64,000 bases of DNA from Williamsia phyllosphaerae (lineage in GTDB: Bacteria > Actinomycetota > Actinomycetes > Mycobacteriales > Mycobacteriaceae). The notes below the pieces were generated by a model, which ran no database searches, was not told the origin of the DNA, and worked only from the letters and a program-made list of their open reading frames with translations. The position numbers were made by a program, and so were the translations under genes. The stretch spans positions 124,001 through 188,000 of the forward strand of contig NZ_BMCS01000002.1 in assembly GCF_014635305.1 (NCBI RefSeq), given 5' to 3'. Numbering within the stretch: the stretch's first letter is position 1; each line of letters opens with the position of its first letter. Below are positions 1-8,794 of this stretch, piece by piece.

Positions 1-515
1 GGCAGAAACACCGTGTGCTCGGAGGCCGGTTCCACCTCGATCGCCCAATAGTCGTCCGGACCGCCGTGCCGGGTGTACGCGAGGACGGCCTGCGCCACCG
101 GCATGGAGACGACGAGGATCATCTCCGGGGTCCTGGTCCGGTCGATCCAGTCGCCTATGCGTGCAACGAAATCCGCGATGCTCTCGCCGCCGTGGGGCAC
201 CGAGGCGATGTCGGTGAACCAGTCGCGCAGTTCGCCGACCGGGATGTCCTCCGGCGCCCGACCGCGCCAGCGTCCCAGGTCGAGGGTGCTCAGGTCGGTG
301 TCGACGCGGGCGTCGACACCGAGCACGTCGGCGGTCTGCACCACCGACGCCTCCGGACCGCAGAGCGCCACACCGTCCGGCGGGGAACCCACCGAACTCT
401 CGACGAGCCGGCGGCAGTCCCGCCGGCCGGTCTCGTCGAGGTCGTGGTGCTCTGATCCGAACCTCAGGTCCCGGTTGGGACCCGTGCGCCCGGCGGCGAT
501 GACCCGGACGGTCAG
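1..515 (-). CDS. Histidine phosphatase-like protein, degenerate, 3' end outside window
   Basis: This partial frame runs off the left edge, with about 171 codons visible and no stop. It resembles the phosphoglycerate-mutase/CobC histidine phosphatase fold: a DETGRRDCRRL stretch matches the usual PLTxxGxxQAxxL, DLGRWRG matches the E-x-G-x-WEG region, and HGGES is present. The catalytic RHG is replaced by AAG, and the late SHG is replaced by SMP, so catalysis by the usual phosphohistidine route looks impossible. No ATG or GTG lies near the N terminus. A CTG overlapping the cbtA stop (CTGA) is the best start, so the start is uncertain. It is the third gene of the cobalamin-riboswitch operon, and a cobalt- or B12-related role is inferred only from that. 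Confidence 0.7.
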   Translation of the reverse strand, partial: MTVRVIAAGRTGPNRDLRFGSEHHDLDETGRRDCRRLVESSVGSPPDGVALCGPEASVVQTADVLGVDARVDTDLSTLDLGRWRGRAPEDIPVGELRDWFTDIASVPHGGESIADFVARIGDWIDRTRTPEMILVVSMPVAQAVLAYTRHGGPDDYWAIEVEPASEHTVFL

Positions 516-1321
516 CGAAGCGACTCCGCCGAGGCCGCCGTGGTGCGACGTGTGGCCAGTCGTGTGAGCACGACCGCGAAGACGAGTCCGAGAACCGTCC
601 ACAGGATCATCTGGTTGGCGATCGAGTAGAAGCGGAACGTCCCGACGACGTCACCGGGGAATCCCGGGAACACGATTGCCCCGTCCGGGGCGGTCAGGGC
701 CGTGGGCACCTCGTCGAAACTCGGCAGCAGCGCCATCGCGACACCGACGACGGTGAGATAGCCGACCGCCGAGACGATCAACGCGTACAGGCCGCCGATG
801 CGGGGCAGCAACCAGAAGGCCAGGACCACTGCTGCGATCGCGACGACCAACGACACCAGCGTCATCGTCAGGTAGGACCCGCTGCGCGAGCCGATGGTGT
901 CGTCGTTGCCGACGGCGGGCGGGTTGGCCGGGTACTTGCCGAACGGCACGAGGTAGACCGCGACGAATCCGCCGAACGCCAGCAGTCCGGCGACGAGACG
1001 GGGATCGACCAGCGGGTACCGCCGACCGACGTAGGCCCACAGGACGGTGAAGATCACCGCGAAGACCGCGCCCATGGCCAGTCCGAAGACGATCGAGCCG
1101 ACGCCGGCACCGATGTTCTCCTGTACCGAGCGGGTGAAGACCTCACCGTGCTCGTGGGCACCGTGCTCGCCGGCGAGCATCTCCTCGGCTGCGCTGCGGC
1201 CACCCTCGTAATCGATGGCCTTGGCCACCTGCGGCTCGATGAAGATCCGAGCGAACACGAACGCGAACAATCCGGCGACGAGACCCGAGATGAGTCCGGC
1301 GCCGATGAATTTCTTCTCCAT
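512..1321 (-). CDS. cbtA: CbtA family cobalt transporter subunit
   Basis: A 269-residue membrane protein with about six hydrophobic segments. It has the CbtA pattern: an N-terminal helix (GLISGLVAGLFAFVFARI), an acidic/histidine loop with EHGAHEHGE near residues 50-60, and several later helices including GKYPANPP between them. CbtA with CbtB is a proposed cobalt uptake system for cobalamin synthesis. The gene lies 40 nt downstream of cbtB under a cobalamin riboswitch, which fits cobalt import repressed by B12. The ATG start is followed by the basic segment MEKK. Its stop overlaps the presumed start of the downstream phosphatase-like gene. The family call is firm, and the cobalt substrate rests on the family and the riboswitch. 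Confidence 0.9.
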   Translation of the reverse strand: MEKKFIGAGLISGLVAGLFAFVFARIFIEPQVAKAIDYEGGRSAAEEMLAGEHGAHEHGEVFTRSVQENIGAGVGSIVFGLAMGAVFAVIFTVLWAYVGRRYPLVDPRLVAGLLAFGGFVAVYLVPFGKYPANPPAVGNDDTIGSRSGSYLTMTLVSLVVAIAAVVLAFWLLPRIGGLYALIVSAVGYLTVVGVAMALLPSFDEVPTALTAPDGAIVFPGFPGDVVGTFRFYSIANQMILWTVLGLVFAVVLTRLATRRTTAASAESLR

Positions 1322-1361
1322 GGAGTTGTCGACTTCCTTCGCTACGAGGCGTGTGGGGTGC

Positions 1362-1595
1362 TCAGTGGCAGGGGAAGCCGAGGAAGTGACGGGCGTCGTG
1401 GACGAACTCGTGCACGTGGGTGTCGGCGCCGAACACCGAGACGGCGCCCTGGTCGTAGCCGAGGAAGTAGTAGGCCAGCGCCGCGACTGCGGTGGTGGCG
1501 GTGAGCCACAGGGCGGTGTTGACCACCGAGATGTCCGGGGTGTCGAGAACCAGCGAACCGGGGCGGCTCGCGGTGGCGACAGATGTGTTCGACAT
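1362..1595 (-). CDS. cbtB: CbtB family cobalt transporter subunit
   Basis: A 77-residue single-span membrane protein. Residues 27-44 form the hydrophobic helix, and the C-terminal tail carries the histidine-rich CbtB signature (HVHEFVHDARHFLGFPCH), a likely metal-binding site. It is first in the operon, with a GAGGAG ribosome-binding site about 5 nt before the ATG and a cobalamin riboswitch upstream. It presumably works with CbtA in cobalt uptake. Small CbtB proteins of this size and tail are typical of actinobacteria and proteobacteria. Confidence 0.92.
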   Translation of the reverse strand: MSNTSVATASRPGSLVLDTPDISVVNTALWLTATTAVAALAYYFLGYDQGAVSVFGADTHVHEFVHDARHFLGFPCH

Positions 1596-1649
1596 GTTGC
1601 TCCTCTACGGGATTGCGCGTCCCGTGTCGTGGGGTGATGTGTGCCGTGC

Positions 1650-1775
1650 GTCGGTTACCTGACTCGCTCACCTCGCGGGTGACCTCACAGTGGCGCGACC
1701 GTCCCGGATTCTCACCGGGTTCCCCGCGCACAGCTCGCATGACTGTATTGCCGACCATCACCGCTGGTCAATACG
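1650..1775 (-). promoter_or_regulatory. Cobalamin (AdoCbl) riboswitch upstream of cbtBA
   Basis: Read on the minus strand, the leader contains the conserved B12 aptamer core: GGGAACCCGGTGAGAATCC at about 1725-1707, then the B12 box GCGCCACTGTGA at about 1696-1685, and a terminal GAGTCAGG at about 1663-1656. The cbtB start lies about 60 nt further on, with its Shine-Dalgarno site free to be sequestered. No clear rho-independent terminator was seen, so translational control is more likely. The outer stem limits are approximate. It overlaps the upstream region of the divergent lhr gene, which argues against any lhr start before 1828. Confidence 0.9.
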
Positions 1776-1827
1776 CATCGCCCGGCGAGGCGGGAGAGTT
1801 GTCGGTGGTGTGGTGGATCATGGACCG

Positions 1828-4800
1828 ATGACCACCACCGTCGCTGCCGACGTGCTCGCGCGGTTCAGCGCGCCCACCCGCGACTGGTTCACCGGTGCGT
1901 TCTCGGCCCCGACCCCGGCCCAGATCGGGGCGTGGAACGCCATCGCCGACGGAGCCCACACCCTGGTGGTGGCGCCGACGGGGTCCGGCAAGACGCTCTC
2001 GGCGTTCCTGTGGGCGCTCGACCGTCTCGCGTCCGAACACGCCGCACCGACCCCGGGTTCTCCCGACGCGCCGTCCCGCGTAGGCACCACGGTCCTCTAC
2101 ATCTCCCCGCTCAAGGCCCTCGCGGTCGACGTCGAGCGCAACCTGCGGGCCCCGTTGGCGGGGATCACACGCTCTGCGGTCGCCCTGGGTCTGCCCGCCC
2201 CCGACATCACCGTGGGCGTCCGATCCGGCGACACCCCGACCGCGCAACGCCGACTGCTGCTGCGCACACCACCGGACATCCTCATCACCACGCCCGAGTC
2301 GTTGTTCCTGATGCTGACGTCGTCGGCGCGCGAGACGTTGACGTCGGTGCACACGGTCATCGTCGACGAGGTGCACGCGGTCGCGGCCACCAAACGCGGT
2401 ACCCACCTGGCGTTGTCGCTGGAACGCCTGGACGACTTGCTGACCGCGCCGGTGCAGCGCATCGGGTTGTCGGCGACGGTCCGACCCGCCGACCGCGTCG
2501 CGGGGTTCCTGGCCGGGGCCGCACCGTGCACCATCGTCTCGCCGCCCGCGGCCAAGACGTTCGATCTGCAGGTCGACGTCCCCGTCCCGGACATGGCCAA
2601 CATCCCCGCCCCGCCCGGGGTCGGGGAGTTCGATGACGAGACCGCGCCCACGGCCGGCTCGTTGTGGCCCTACGTGGAGAACGGCATCGTCGATCTGGTC
2701 GAGAAGAACCGGTCCACCATCGTGTTCACCAACTCGCGGCGGCTTTCCGAGCGGCTCACCGCACGGCTCAACGAGATCCACGCCGAACGGATCGGCGATC
2801 CCGTGGAGAAGGGGCCGAACCCGTCCGTGCCCGGCGGGGCGCCCGCCTACGTCATGGGCAGCGGTGCCAGCTCCGGTGCCGAGCCGCTGCTCGCCCGCGC
2901 CCACCACGGGTCGGTGTCGAAGGAGCAGCGCGCGCTCATCGAGGACGACCTCAAGGCCGGTCGGCTGCGCTGCGTCGTGGCGACGAGCTCACTCGAACTC
3001 GGTATCGACATGGGCGCGGTCGATCTCGTCATCCAGGTCGAGACGCCGCCGTCGGTGGCCAGCGGGCTGCAGCGCGTGGGTCGCGCCGGGCACCAGGTGG
3101 GCGAGATCAGCAAGGGCGTGCTGTTCCCCAAACACCGGGCCGACCTCATCCACAGCACCGTGGCGGTCTCGCGCATGCGTGACGGGCTGATCGAGGAGAT
3201 CGCGGTTCCCGCCAATCCGCTCGACATCCTCGCCCAGCACACCGTGGCGGCCAGCGCCGTCGACGTCCTCGACGTCGAGGCGTGGTTCGACACCGTGCGT
3301 CGTTCCGCGCCCTACAAGACGCTGCCCCGGTCGGCGTACGAGGCGACCCTCGACCTGCTGTCGGGGCGGTATCCGTCCGACGAGTTCGCCGAGCTACGGC
3401 CCCGCGTCGTCTGGGATCGCGACGCGTCGACGATCTCCGGGCGCCCGGGCGCACAACGACTCGCGGTGACCTCGGGCGGTTCCATCCCCGACCGCGGCAT
3501 GTTCGCCGTGTTCATGGTCGGCGAGAAGGGCACGCGCGTCGGCGAACTCGACGAGGAGATGGTCTACGAGTCCCGCGTGGGCGACGTCTTCGCACTCGGC
3601 GCGTCGAGCTGGCGCATCGAGGACATCACCCATGACCGCGTGCTGGTGTCACCGGCATTCGGGTCGCCGGGCCGGCTGCCGTTCTGGATCGGCGACGCGG
3701 TGGGTCGGCCCAGCGAGCTCGGGGCCGCCATCGGCAAGTTCATGGGTGAGATCGCCGACGACCTCAGTTCGGGCACGTCGACCGTTCTCGAGGACCGTGC
3801 ACGTGAGCTCGGTCTGACCGACTACGCGCGGGACAACCTGCGCACCCTCGTCGCCGAGCAGCGCGATGCGACCGGTCACCTCCCCACCGACCGCACCCTG
3901 GTCGTCGAGAGGTTCCGTGACGAACTCGGCGACTGGCGGGTCATCCTGCACTCCCCCTACGGCCTGCGGGTGCACGCGCCGTGGGCCAGTGCCATCGGTG
4001 CGCGACTGCGGGATCGACTCGGGCTCGACGGGGCCACCACCGCGTCCGACGACGGCATCATCGTGCGCCTGCCCGACACCGACGACGACCCGCCCGGCGC
4101 CTCGCTGTTCGTCATCGACCCCGACGAGATCGAGGACATCGTCACCGAGGAGCTGGGCGGATCGGCGATGTTCGCGAGCCGCTTCCGCGAGTGTGCAGCC
4201 CGCGCGTTGCTGCTCCCCCGCCGCAACCCCGGCAAGCGCGCGCCCCTGTGGCAGCAGCGTCAACGCAGCGCCCAGTTGCTCTCCGTCGCAGCCAAGTTCC
4301 CCCAGTTCCCGATCATCCTCGAGACGATGCGCGAATGCCTGCAGGACGTCTACGACCTACCTGCGCTCACCGACCTGCTCACCGGCATCTCGACCCGGAA
4401 GATCCGCATCGTCGAGACCGAGACCGACTCCCCGTCACCGTTGGCCGCATCACTGCTGTTCGGCTACGTCGGCGCGTTCATGTACGCCGACGACGCCCCA
4501 CTGGCCGAGCGGCGTGCTGCGGCACTGTCGTTGGACACCGCGCTGCTGGCCCAGCTCCTCGGACGCGTCGACCTGCGCGAGCTGCTCGACCCCGGCGTCA
4601 TCGCCGACGTCGAGGCCAAGCTGCAACGCACCCACCCGGATCGCCGTGCACACGACGCCGAGGGCATCGCCGACCTGCTCCGCTGGCTCGGGCCGCTCAC
4701 CGACGAGCAGATCGCCGAGCGCTTCACTCTCGACGATTCCCCCGCGACTCCACGCGAGCTGGTCGAGAACCTGCAGCTGACCAACCGCGTCATCTCGGTC

Positions 4801-6534
4801 AACCACGCCGGCGCCGTCCTGTGGGCGGCCATCGAGGACACCGCCCGCCTGCGCGACGCCCTCGGCATCCCGGCGCCGATGGGTGTGCCTGCCGCGTTCA
4901 GCGAACCGGTGCCCGACCCCGTCGGCGACCTCGTCGCCCGTTTCGCCCGCACACACGGGCCGTTCACGGTGGCCGAGGCCTCGACCTCGGTCGGCATCCC
5001 GGTCGCGGTGGTCCGGGACACCTTGCGCAGGTTGGCATCCGAGCGGCGCGTGATCGAGGGTGATTTCCGTCCGGAGCCGGCCGACACCACCCCCGACGCC
5101 CAGCAGTGGTGCAACACCGAGGTGCTCGCCCAGATCCGCCGGGGGTCGCTCGCCGCGAGTCGCGCCGAGATCGCCCCGGTCTCGGTCGACGCGTTCTCGC
5201 GATTCCTGCTCGACTGGCAACATCTCCGACCCTCCGACCCGCAGGCGAGCGACTCCCGAAAACCCCTGCGCGGCCCGGACGGAGTGTCCACCGTGATCGA
5301 CCAACTCGCCGGTGTGCCCATCCCGGCGTCGGCGTGGGAGTCGCTGATCCTGCCCGCCCGGGTCGCCGACTACCGGGCGGGGATGCTCGACGAGCTCATG
5401 TCGAGCGGCGAGGTGGCGTGGGCCGGGCACGGCCGACTCGGCACCGCCGACGGGTGGATCAGCCTGCACCCCACCGATCTGGCGCCGCTGACGCTTCCCG
5501 AACCCGCCGAGATCGACATCACCGACGTCCATCGCGGGCTGCTCGGACACCTCGAGCACGGCGGCGCCTACCAGTTCCGTCAGCTCGCCCCCGCGAGCAC
5601 CGACGACGGCCCGGTTCCCGGTGACGCCGATCTCGAGCGCGCCCTGTGGGACCTGGTGTGGGCCGGTCAGATCAGCAACGACACCTTCGCGCCGGTGCGG
5701 GCATTGCTCAGCCCACGGAAGTCGCCGGGCACACCACGCGGTACGCCCGCGCATCGCAGTCGCGGACGGGCACCACGGTTGCGGGGACACCGGCTGTCCA
5801 CCCGATACCTCAGCGAGTCGCAGATGTCGTTGCGGCAGACGCCGCCCACCGTCTCCGGCCGCTGGTTCGCACTCGACGCGCGGGTCGACGACCCGACGGT
5901 GTCGACGCACGGGATCTGCGAGCAGTTGCTCGAGCGGTACGGGGTCGTCACCAAGGGCTCGGTGAGCAACGAGGGGGTGTTGGGCGGGTTCGCGCGGATC
6001 TACAAGGCGCTGAGCGGTTTCGAGGACAGCGGCAAAGTCCGGCGCGGCTATTACGTTGACGGTCTCGGTGGCGCGCAGTTCGCTGCGACCGGCACCGTCG
6101 ACGCACTACGCGAGCACACCGAGGACGCGACCGACGAACGTGGCGGCCCGCAGAACGCCACCGTGCTGGCCGCCACCGACCCGGCCAACCCGTTCGGCGC
6201 GGCGTTGACGTGGCCGGAGTCGACGACCACCGAGAACGCGGGGCACCGACCCGGTCGCAAACCGGGCGCCCTGGTGGTGCTCGTCGACGGGCGTCTGACG
6301 CTGTTCGTCGAGCGCGGCGGCAAGACGGTCCTGACCTTCGGCGAGCGTGCCGCCGACCTCGTGCCCGCGGCCACCGCGCTCGCCGCGACCGTCCGATCCG
6401 GCGGCGTCAGCAAACTGCTGATCGAACGCGTCGACGGCGACCCGATCTTCGGGACCGATCTGGCCACCGCGCTCACCGAATCAGGTTTCACGGCCACACC
6501 TCGGGGCATCCGACTGCGACACATGGTGCGCTGA
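1828..6534 (+). CDS. lhr: ATP-dependent helicase Lhr (large helicase-related, SF2)
   Basis: A 1568-residue SF2 helicase, the long actinobacterial form. Motifs run in order: Q-like TPAQIGAW near residue 30, Walker A APTGSGKT (49-56), TTPES, the DEVH box (180-183), GLSATV, and the RecA2 motifs SSLELGIDMG and QRVGRAGH. The Lhr winged-helix/beta-barrel core follows, then a long C-terminal region. Lhr is a 3'-5' ssDNA-dependent ATPase and RNA:DNA helicase linked to repair. An open frame extends upstream through the riboswitch to 1690, but ATG 1828 (MTTTVAAD) matches a normal N terminus and is preferred. nei2 follows after 1 nt, so the two are probably co-transcribed, as in mycobacteria. Confidence 0.96.
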   Translation: MTTTVAADVLARFSAPTRDWFTGAFSAPTPAQIGAWNAIADGAHTLVVAPTGSGKTLSAFLWALDRLASEHAAPTPGSPDAPSRVGTTVLYISPLKALAVDVERNLRAPLAGITRSAVALGLPAPDITVGVRSGDTPTAQRRLLLRTPPDILITTPESLFLMLTSSARETLTSVHTVIVDEVHAVAATKRGTHLALSLERLDDLLTAPVQRIGLSATVRPADRVAGFLAGAAPCTIVSPPAAKTFDLQVDVPVPDMANIPAPPGVGEFDDETAPTAGSLWPYVENGIVDLVEKNRSTIVFTNSRRLSERLTARLNEIHAERIGDPVEKGPNPSVPGGAPAYVMGSGASSGAEPLLARAHHGSVSKEQRALIEDDLKAGRLRCVVATSSLELGIDMGAVDLVIQVETPPSVASGLQRVGRAGHQVGEISKGVLFPKHRADLIHSTVAVSRMRDGLIEEIAVPANPLDILAQHTVAASAVDVLDVEAWFDTVRRSAPYKTLPRSAYEATLDLLSGRYPSDEFAELRPRVVWDRDASTISGRPGAQRLAVTSGGSIPDRGMFAVFMVGEKGTRVGELDEEMVYESRVGDVFALGASSWRIEDITHDRVLVSPAFGSPGRLPFWIGDAVGRPSELGAAIGKFMGEIADDLSSGTSTVLEDRARELGLTDYARDNLRTLVAEQRDATGHLPTDRTLVVERFRDELGDWRVILHSPYGLRVHAPWASAIGARLRDRLGLDGATTASDDGIIVRLPDTDDDPPGASLFVIDPDEIEDIVTEELGGSAMFASRFRECAARALLLPRRNPGKRAPLWQQRQRSAQLLSVAAKFPQFPIILETMRECLQDVYDLPALTDLLTGISTRKIRIVETETDSPSPLAASLLFGYVGAFMYADDAPLAERRAAALSLDTALLAQLLGRVDLRELLDPGVIADVEAKLQRTHPDRRAHDAEGIADLLRWLGPLTDEQIAERFTLDDSPATPRELVENLQLTNRVISVNHAGAVLWAAIEDTARLRDALGIPAPMGVPAAFSEPVPDPVGDLVARFARTHGPFTVAEASTSVGIPVAVVRDTLRRLASERRVIEGDFRPEPADTTPDAQQWCNTEVLAQIRRGSLAASRAEIAPVSVDAFSRFLLDWQHLRPSDPQASDSRKPLRGPDGVSTVIDQLAGVPIPASAWESLILPARVADYRAGMLDELMSSGEVAWAGHGRLGTADGWISLHPTDLAPLTLPEPAEIDITDVHRGLLGHLEHGGAYQFRQLAPASTDDGPVPGDADLERALWDLVWAGQISNDTFAPVRALLSPRKSPGTPRGTPAHRSRGRAPRLRGHRLSTRYLSESQMSLRQTPPTVSGRWFALDARVDDPTVSTHGICEQLLERYGVVTKGSVSNEGVLGGFARIYKALSGFEDSGKVRRGYYVDGLGGAQFAATGTVDALREHTEDATDERGGPQNATVLAATDPANPFGAALTWPESTTTENAGHRPGRKPGALVVLVDGRLTLFVERGGKTVLTFGERAADLVPAATALAATVRSGGVSKLLIERVDGDPIFGTDLATALTESGFTATPRGIRLRHMVR

Positions 6535-6535
6535 G

Positions 6536-7306
6536 GTGCCCGAGGGCGACTCCGTGTACCAGGCCGCCGCTCGCGTCCGTAAGGCGTTCGAGGGCAAGGT
6601 GATCGAGTACTGCCAGTTCCGCGTGCCGCGGTTCGCCACGGTTGATCTGAGCGGGCGGACGGTCGAATCGGTGCGATCGGTGGGCAAGCACCATCTGATC
6701 GACGTCGGAGACGACCTCTCCATCCACACCCATCTGAAGATGGAGGGGGCGTGGCATGTCCATCCGATCGGGACGAAGTGGCGTCGACCCGCGTTCCACG
6801 CACGGCTGGTACTGCGCACCGACACCCACGAGGCGGTCGCCTTCGAGATGGGGATCTGCGAGATGGTGGAGGATGCCGACGGGGCGTTGGCGTACATCGG
6901 CCCCGACCTGCTCGGCCCCACCTGGGACACCGATGTCGCCGTCGCAAACCTCCTGCGCGACCCCGATCGGCCCATCGGCCTCGCGCTGCTCGACCAGCAC
7001 CTGATGGCCGGCGTCGGCAACGTCTTCCGCTGTGAGGCCTGCTTCCTGCGCGGGGTGGATCCGCGCCGGAAGGTTGCCGACGTGGACGTCCCGGCGATGG
7101 TCGATCTGTGTCACCGGCTGTTGCAGGCGAACCGCTCCCGCATCCGGACGACGACCGGTGTGAACGTGAACGGCAAGCGCTACTACGTCTACGGACGCGG
7201 GCGGAAGCCGTGCTTTCGCTGCGGTACCCCGATCAGCCGGGACTTCCTGGGTGAGGGTGACAGCGAGGAACGCGTCCTCTATCACTGCACCCGCTGCCAG
7301 ACCTGA
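6536..7306 (+). CDS. nei2: DNA glycosylase/AP lyase, Nei2-type (Fpg/Nei family)
   Basis: A 256-residue Fpg/Nei protein. It begins MPEGDSVY, giving Pro2 as the Schiff-base nucleophile and Glu3 as catalytic acid. Internal SVGKHHLI holds a conserved lysine, an H2TH region contains LMAGVGNVFRCEA, and a C-terminal zinc finger reads CFRCG then CTRC. It excises oxidised pyrimidines and nicks the abasic site in base-excision repair. GTG at 6536 is the only start that leaves Pro at position 2, and it sits 1 nt after the lhr stop. This lhr-nei2 coupling suggests that helicase and glycosylase act in one repair route, which is inference. Confidence 0.94.
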   Translation: MPEGDSVYQAAARVRKAFEGKVIEYCQFRVPRFATVDLSGRTVESVRSVGKHHLIDVGDDLSIHTHLKMEGAWHVHPIGTKWRRPAFHARLVLRTDTHEAVAFEMGICEMVEDADGALAYIGPDLLGPTWDTDVAVANLLRDPDRPIGLALLDQHLMAGVGNVFRCEACFLRGVDPRRKVADVDVPAMVDLCHRLLQANRSRIRTTTGVNVNGKRYYVYGRGRKPCFRCGTPISRDFLGEGDSEERVLYHCTRCQT

Positions 7307-7352
7307 GTCGACGGTTGGGAATACCCGCTCGTCGGACGGCCTTGGATGTGCC

Positions 7353-7775
7353 ATGAGGCTGAACGACTCGGCGCGCGCACTGGTCGGATCCGGCGCGGAC
7401 GCGACCCTGGTGACCCTGAACCCCGACGGCAGCCCGCAGGTGTCGGTCGTCTGGGTGGCGCTGCGCTCGACGCCCGAGGGCGACGAGCTGCTCACCGCTC
7501 ACCTGGGGGTCTATCAGAAGGTGCGCAACGTCCGCCGTGACCCGCGCGTCGCGGTCACCATCCTGGGATCAGCCCCGGCGGCTCTCATGACGCCCTACCT
7601 GGCGATCAACGGCACAGCCGACATCCTCGAGGGCGGTGCGCCCGAGTTGCTGTCCGACCTCGCGGCCACGCTCGCACCTGCCGACTCCGGCTTCCCGCCA
7701 CAGGACGCGCCGCCCGGATACATCACCCGCATCCGAATCGAGAAGGTCGGCGGCGTCGGCCCCTGGAAGGACTGA
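7353..7775 (+). CDS. PPOX-class flavin/F420-dependent oxidoreductase
   Basis: A 140-residue protein of the split beta-barrel pyridoxamine-phosphate-oxidase fold. The typical sequence is present: ATLVTLNPDGSPQVSVVWV, then YQKVRNVRRDPRVAVTIL, then an ING-TADI strand. In actinobacteria such proteins (family Rv1155-like) often use F420H2 to reduce unsaturated substrates, but FMN use cannot be excluded from sequence. ATG 7353 gives a compact N terminus (MRLNDSARAL), and an open frame continues upstream without conservation. It is a single gene between nei2 and an SDR. Confidence 0.85.
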   Translation: MRLNDSARALVGSGADATLVTLNPDGSPQVSVVWVALRSTPEGDELLTAHLGVYQKVRNVRRDPRVAVTILGSAPAALMTPYLAINGTADILEGGAPELLSDLAATLAPADSGFPPQDAPPGYITRIRIEKVGGVGPWKD

Positions 7776-7808
7776 GCCGGCCGTACCGGCTGCCCTACCC
7801 TGGGCCCC

Positions 7809-8708
7809 ATGGCCTCAGATCAGCACTGGACCCCGGCACGCCTCGGCGATCGCAGCGGTCAACGCATCATCGTCACCGGCGCGACGAACGGCGTCGGGCT
7901 CGCGACCGCACGCGCCCTCGCCGACGCAGGCGCACACGTCATCCTCGCGGTCCGCAACACCGAACTGGGTGCTCGTCGGGCTACCGAGATCGGCGGGTCC
8001 ACCGAGGTCGCGCACATCGATCTGTCCAATCTGGCGTCGGTCCGGGCGTTCGCCGAGCGTCTCGACGACGATGTCGACATCCTGATCAACAACGCCGGCC
8101 TCGTCTCCCAGAGCCGCGAGGAGACCGCCGACGGGTTCGAGAAGACGATCGGCACGAACTTCCTCGGCCCGTTCGCGCTCACCAACCTGCTTCTCCCCCG
8201 GGTGCGGTCGCAGATCGTCAACGTCGGTTCCGACGCCCACAAGCAGGCCACCATCCGACTCGACGACCTGCACCTGCGGTCGCGGAAGTGGAACATCATG
8301 GGCGCCTACTCCCGGTCGAAGCTGGCCGTGATGCTGTGGGGGCTCGAGCTCGATCGGCGTCTACGCGAGTCGGGGTCGCCGGTGACCTCTCAGCTGACGC
8401 ATCCGGGATGGGTCGCGTCGAACATCTCGAACGTCTCCGACACCCCGTTGATGTCTACCTTCCACAAGGGCGTCCAGATGGTGGCCAGCCGCCTCGCCAA
8501 CGACATCGCCGCCGGTGCGGCCCCGACCCTGTACTGCCTCACCGAACCGATCCCGCCGGGCAGCTACGTCGGCATCGACAGCAGGTTCGGCTACAAGGGT
8601 GGGCCCACTCTGGCCGGGCGAACCGGCAACGCCTGCGATTTCGCCGCCGCCCGGCAACTGTGGGAGATGGCCGAGAGCCAGACCGGTACGTCGTGGCCGC
8701 TCAGCTGA
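7809..8708 (+). CDS. Short-chain dehydrogenase/reductase (classical SDR)
   Basis: A 299-residue NAD(P)-dependent SDR. It has the nucleotide-binding TGATNGVG near residue 24, the structural NNAG near residue 96, a catalytic Ser in NVGSDAHK and the YSRSK catalytic pair. The sequence resembles the retinol-dehydrogenase-like group (HPGWVASNIS after the active site). The substrate cannot be assigned. A TACCCT hexamer 7 nt before the ATG suggests a leaderless transcript and supports this start. Confidence 0.9.
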   Translation: MASDQHWTPARLGDRSGQRIIVTGATNGVGLATARALADAGAHVILAVRNTELGARRATEIGGSTEVAHIDLSNLASVRAFAERLDDDVDILINNAGLVSQSREETADGFEKTIGTNFLGPFALTNLLLPRVRSQIVNVGSDAHKQATIRLDDLHLRSRKWNIMGAYSRSKLAVMLWGLELDRRLRESGSPVTSQLTHPGWVASNISNVSDTPLMSTFHKGVQMVASRLANDIAAGAAPTLYCLTEPIPPGSYVGIDSRFGYKGGPTLAGRTGNACDFAAARQLWEMAESQTGTSWPLS

Positions 8709-8794
8709 TCCACACCGCGTTCCGCGGAACGTTTTTGTCGGTGCCCGTCGATATCCTTCCCCCATAGATTCACCACATCCGGGGAGGGATGGCA

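Noticed and set aside
1690..1827. A longer lhr start (GTG 1690) adding 46 residues
   Set aside because: The extension reads through the cobalamin riboswitch of the opposite strand and has no Lhr-like sequence. ATG 1828 gives a normal N terminus.
8789..8794. ATG 8789 as start of the DUF222/HNH gene
   Set aside because: It directly abuts the GGGGAGGG site, leaving no spacing. ATG 8795 gives 6 nt.
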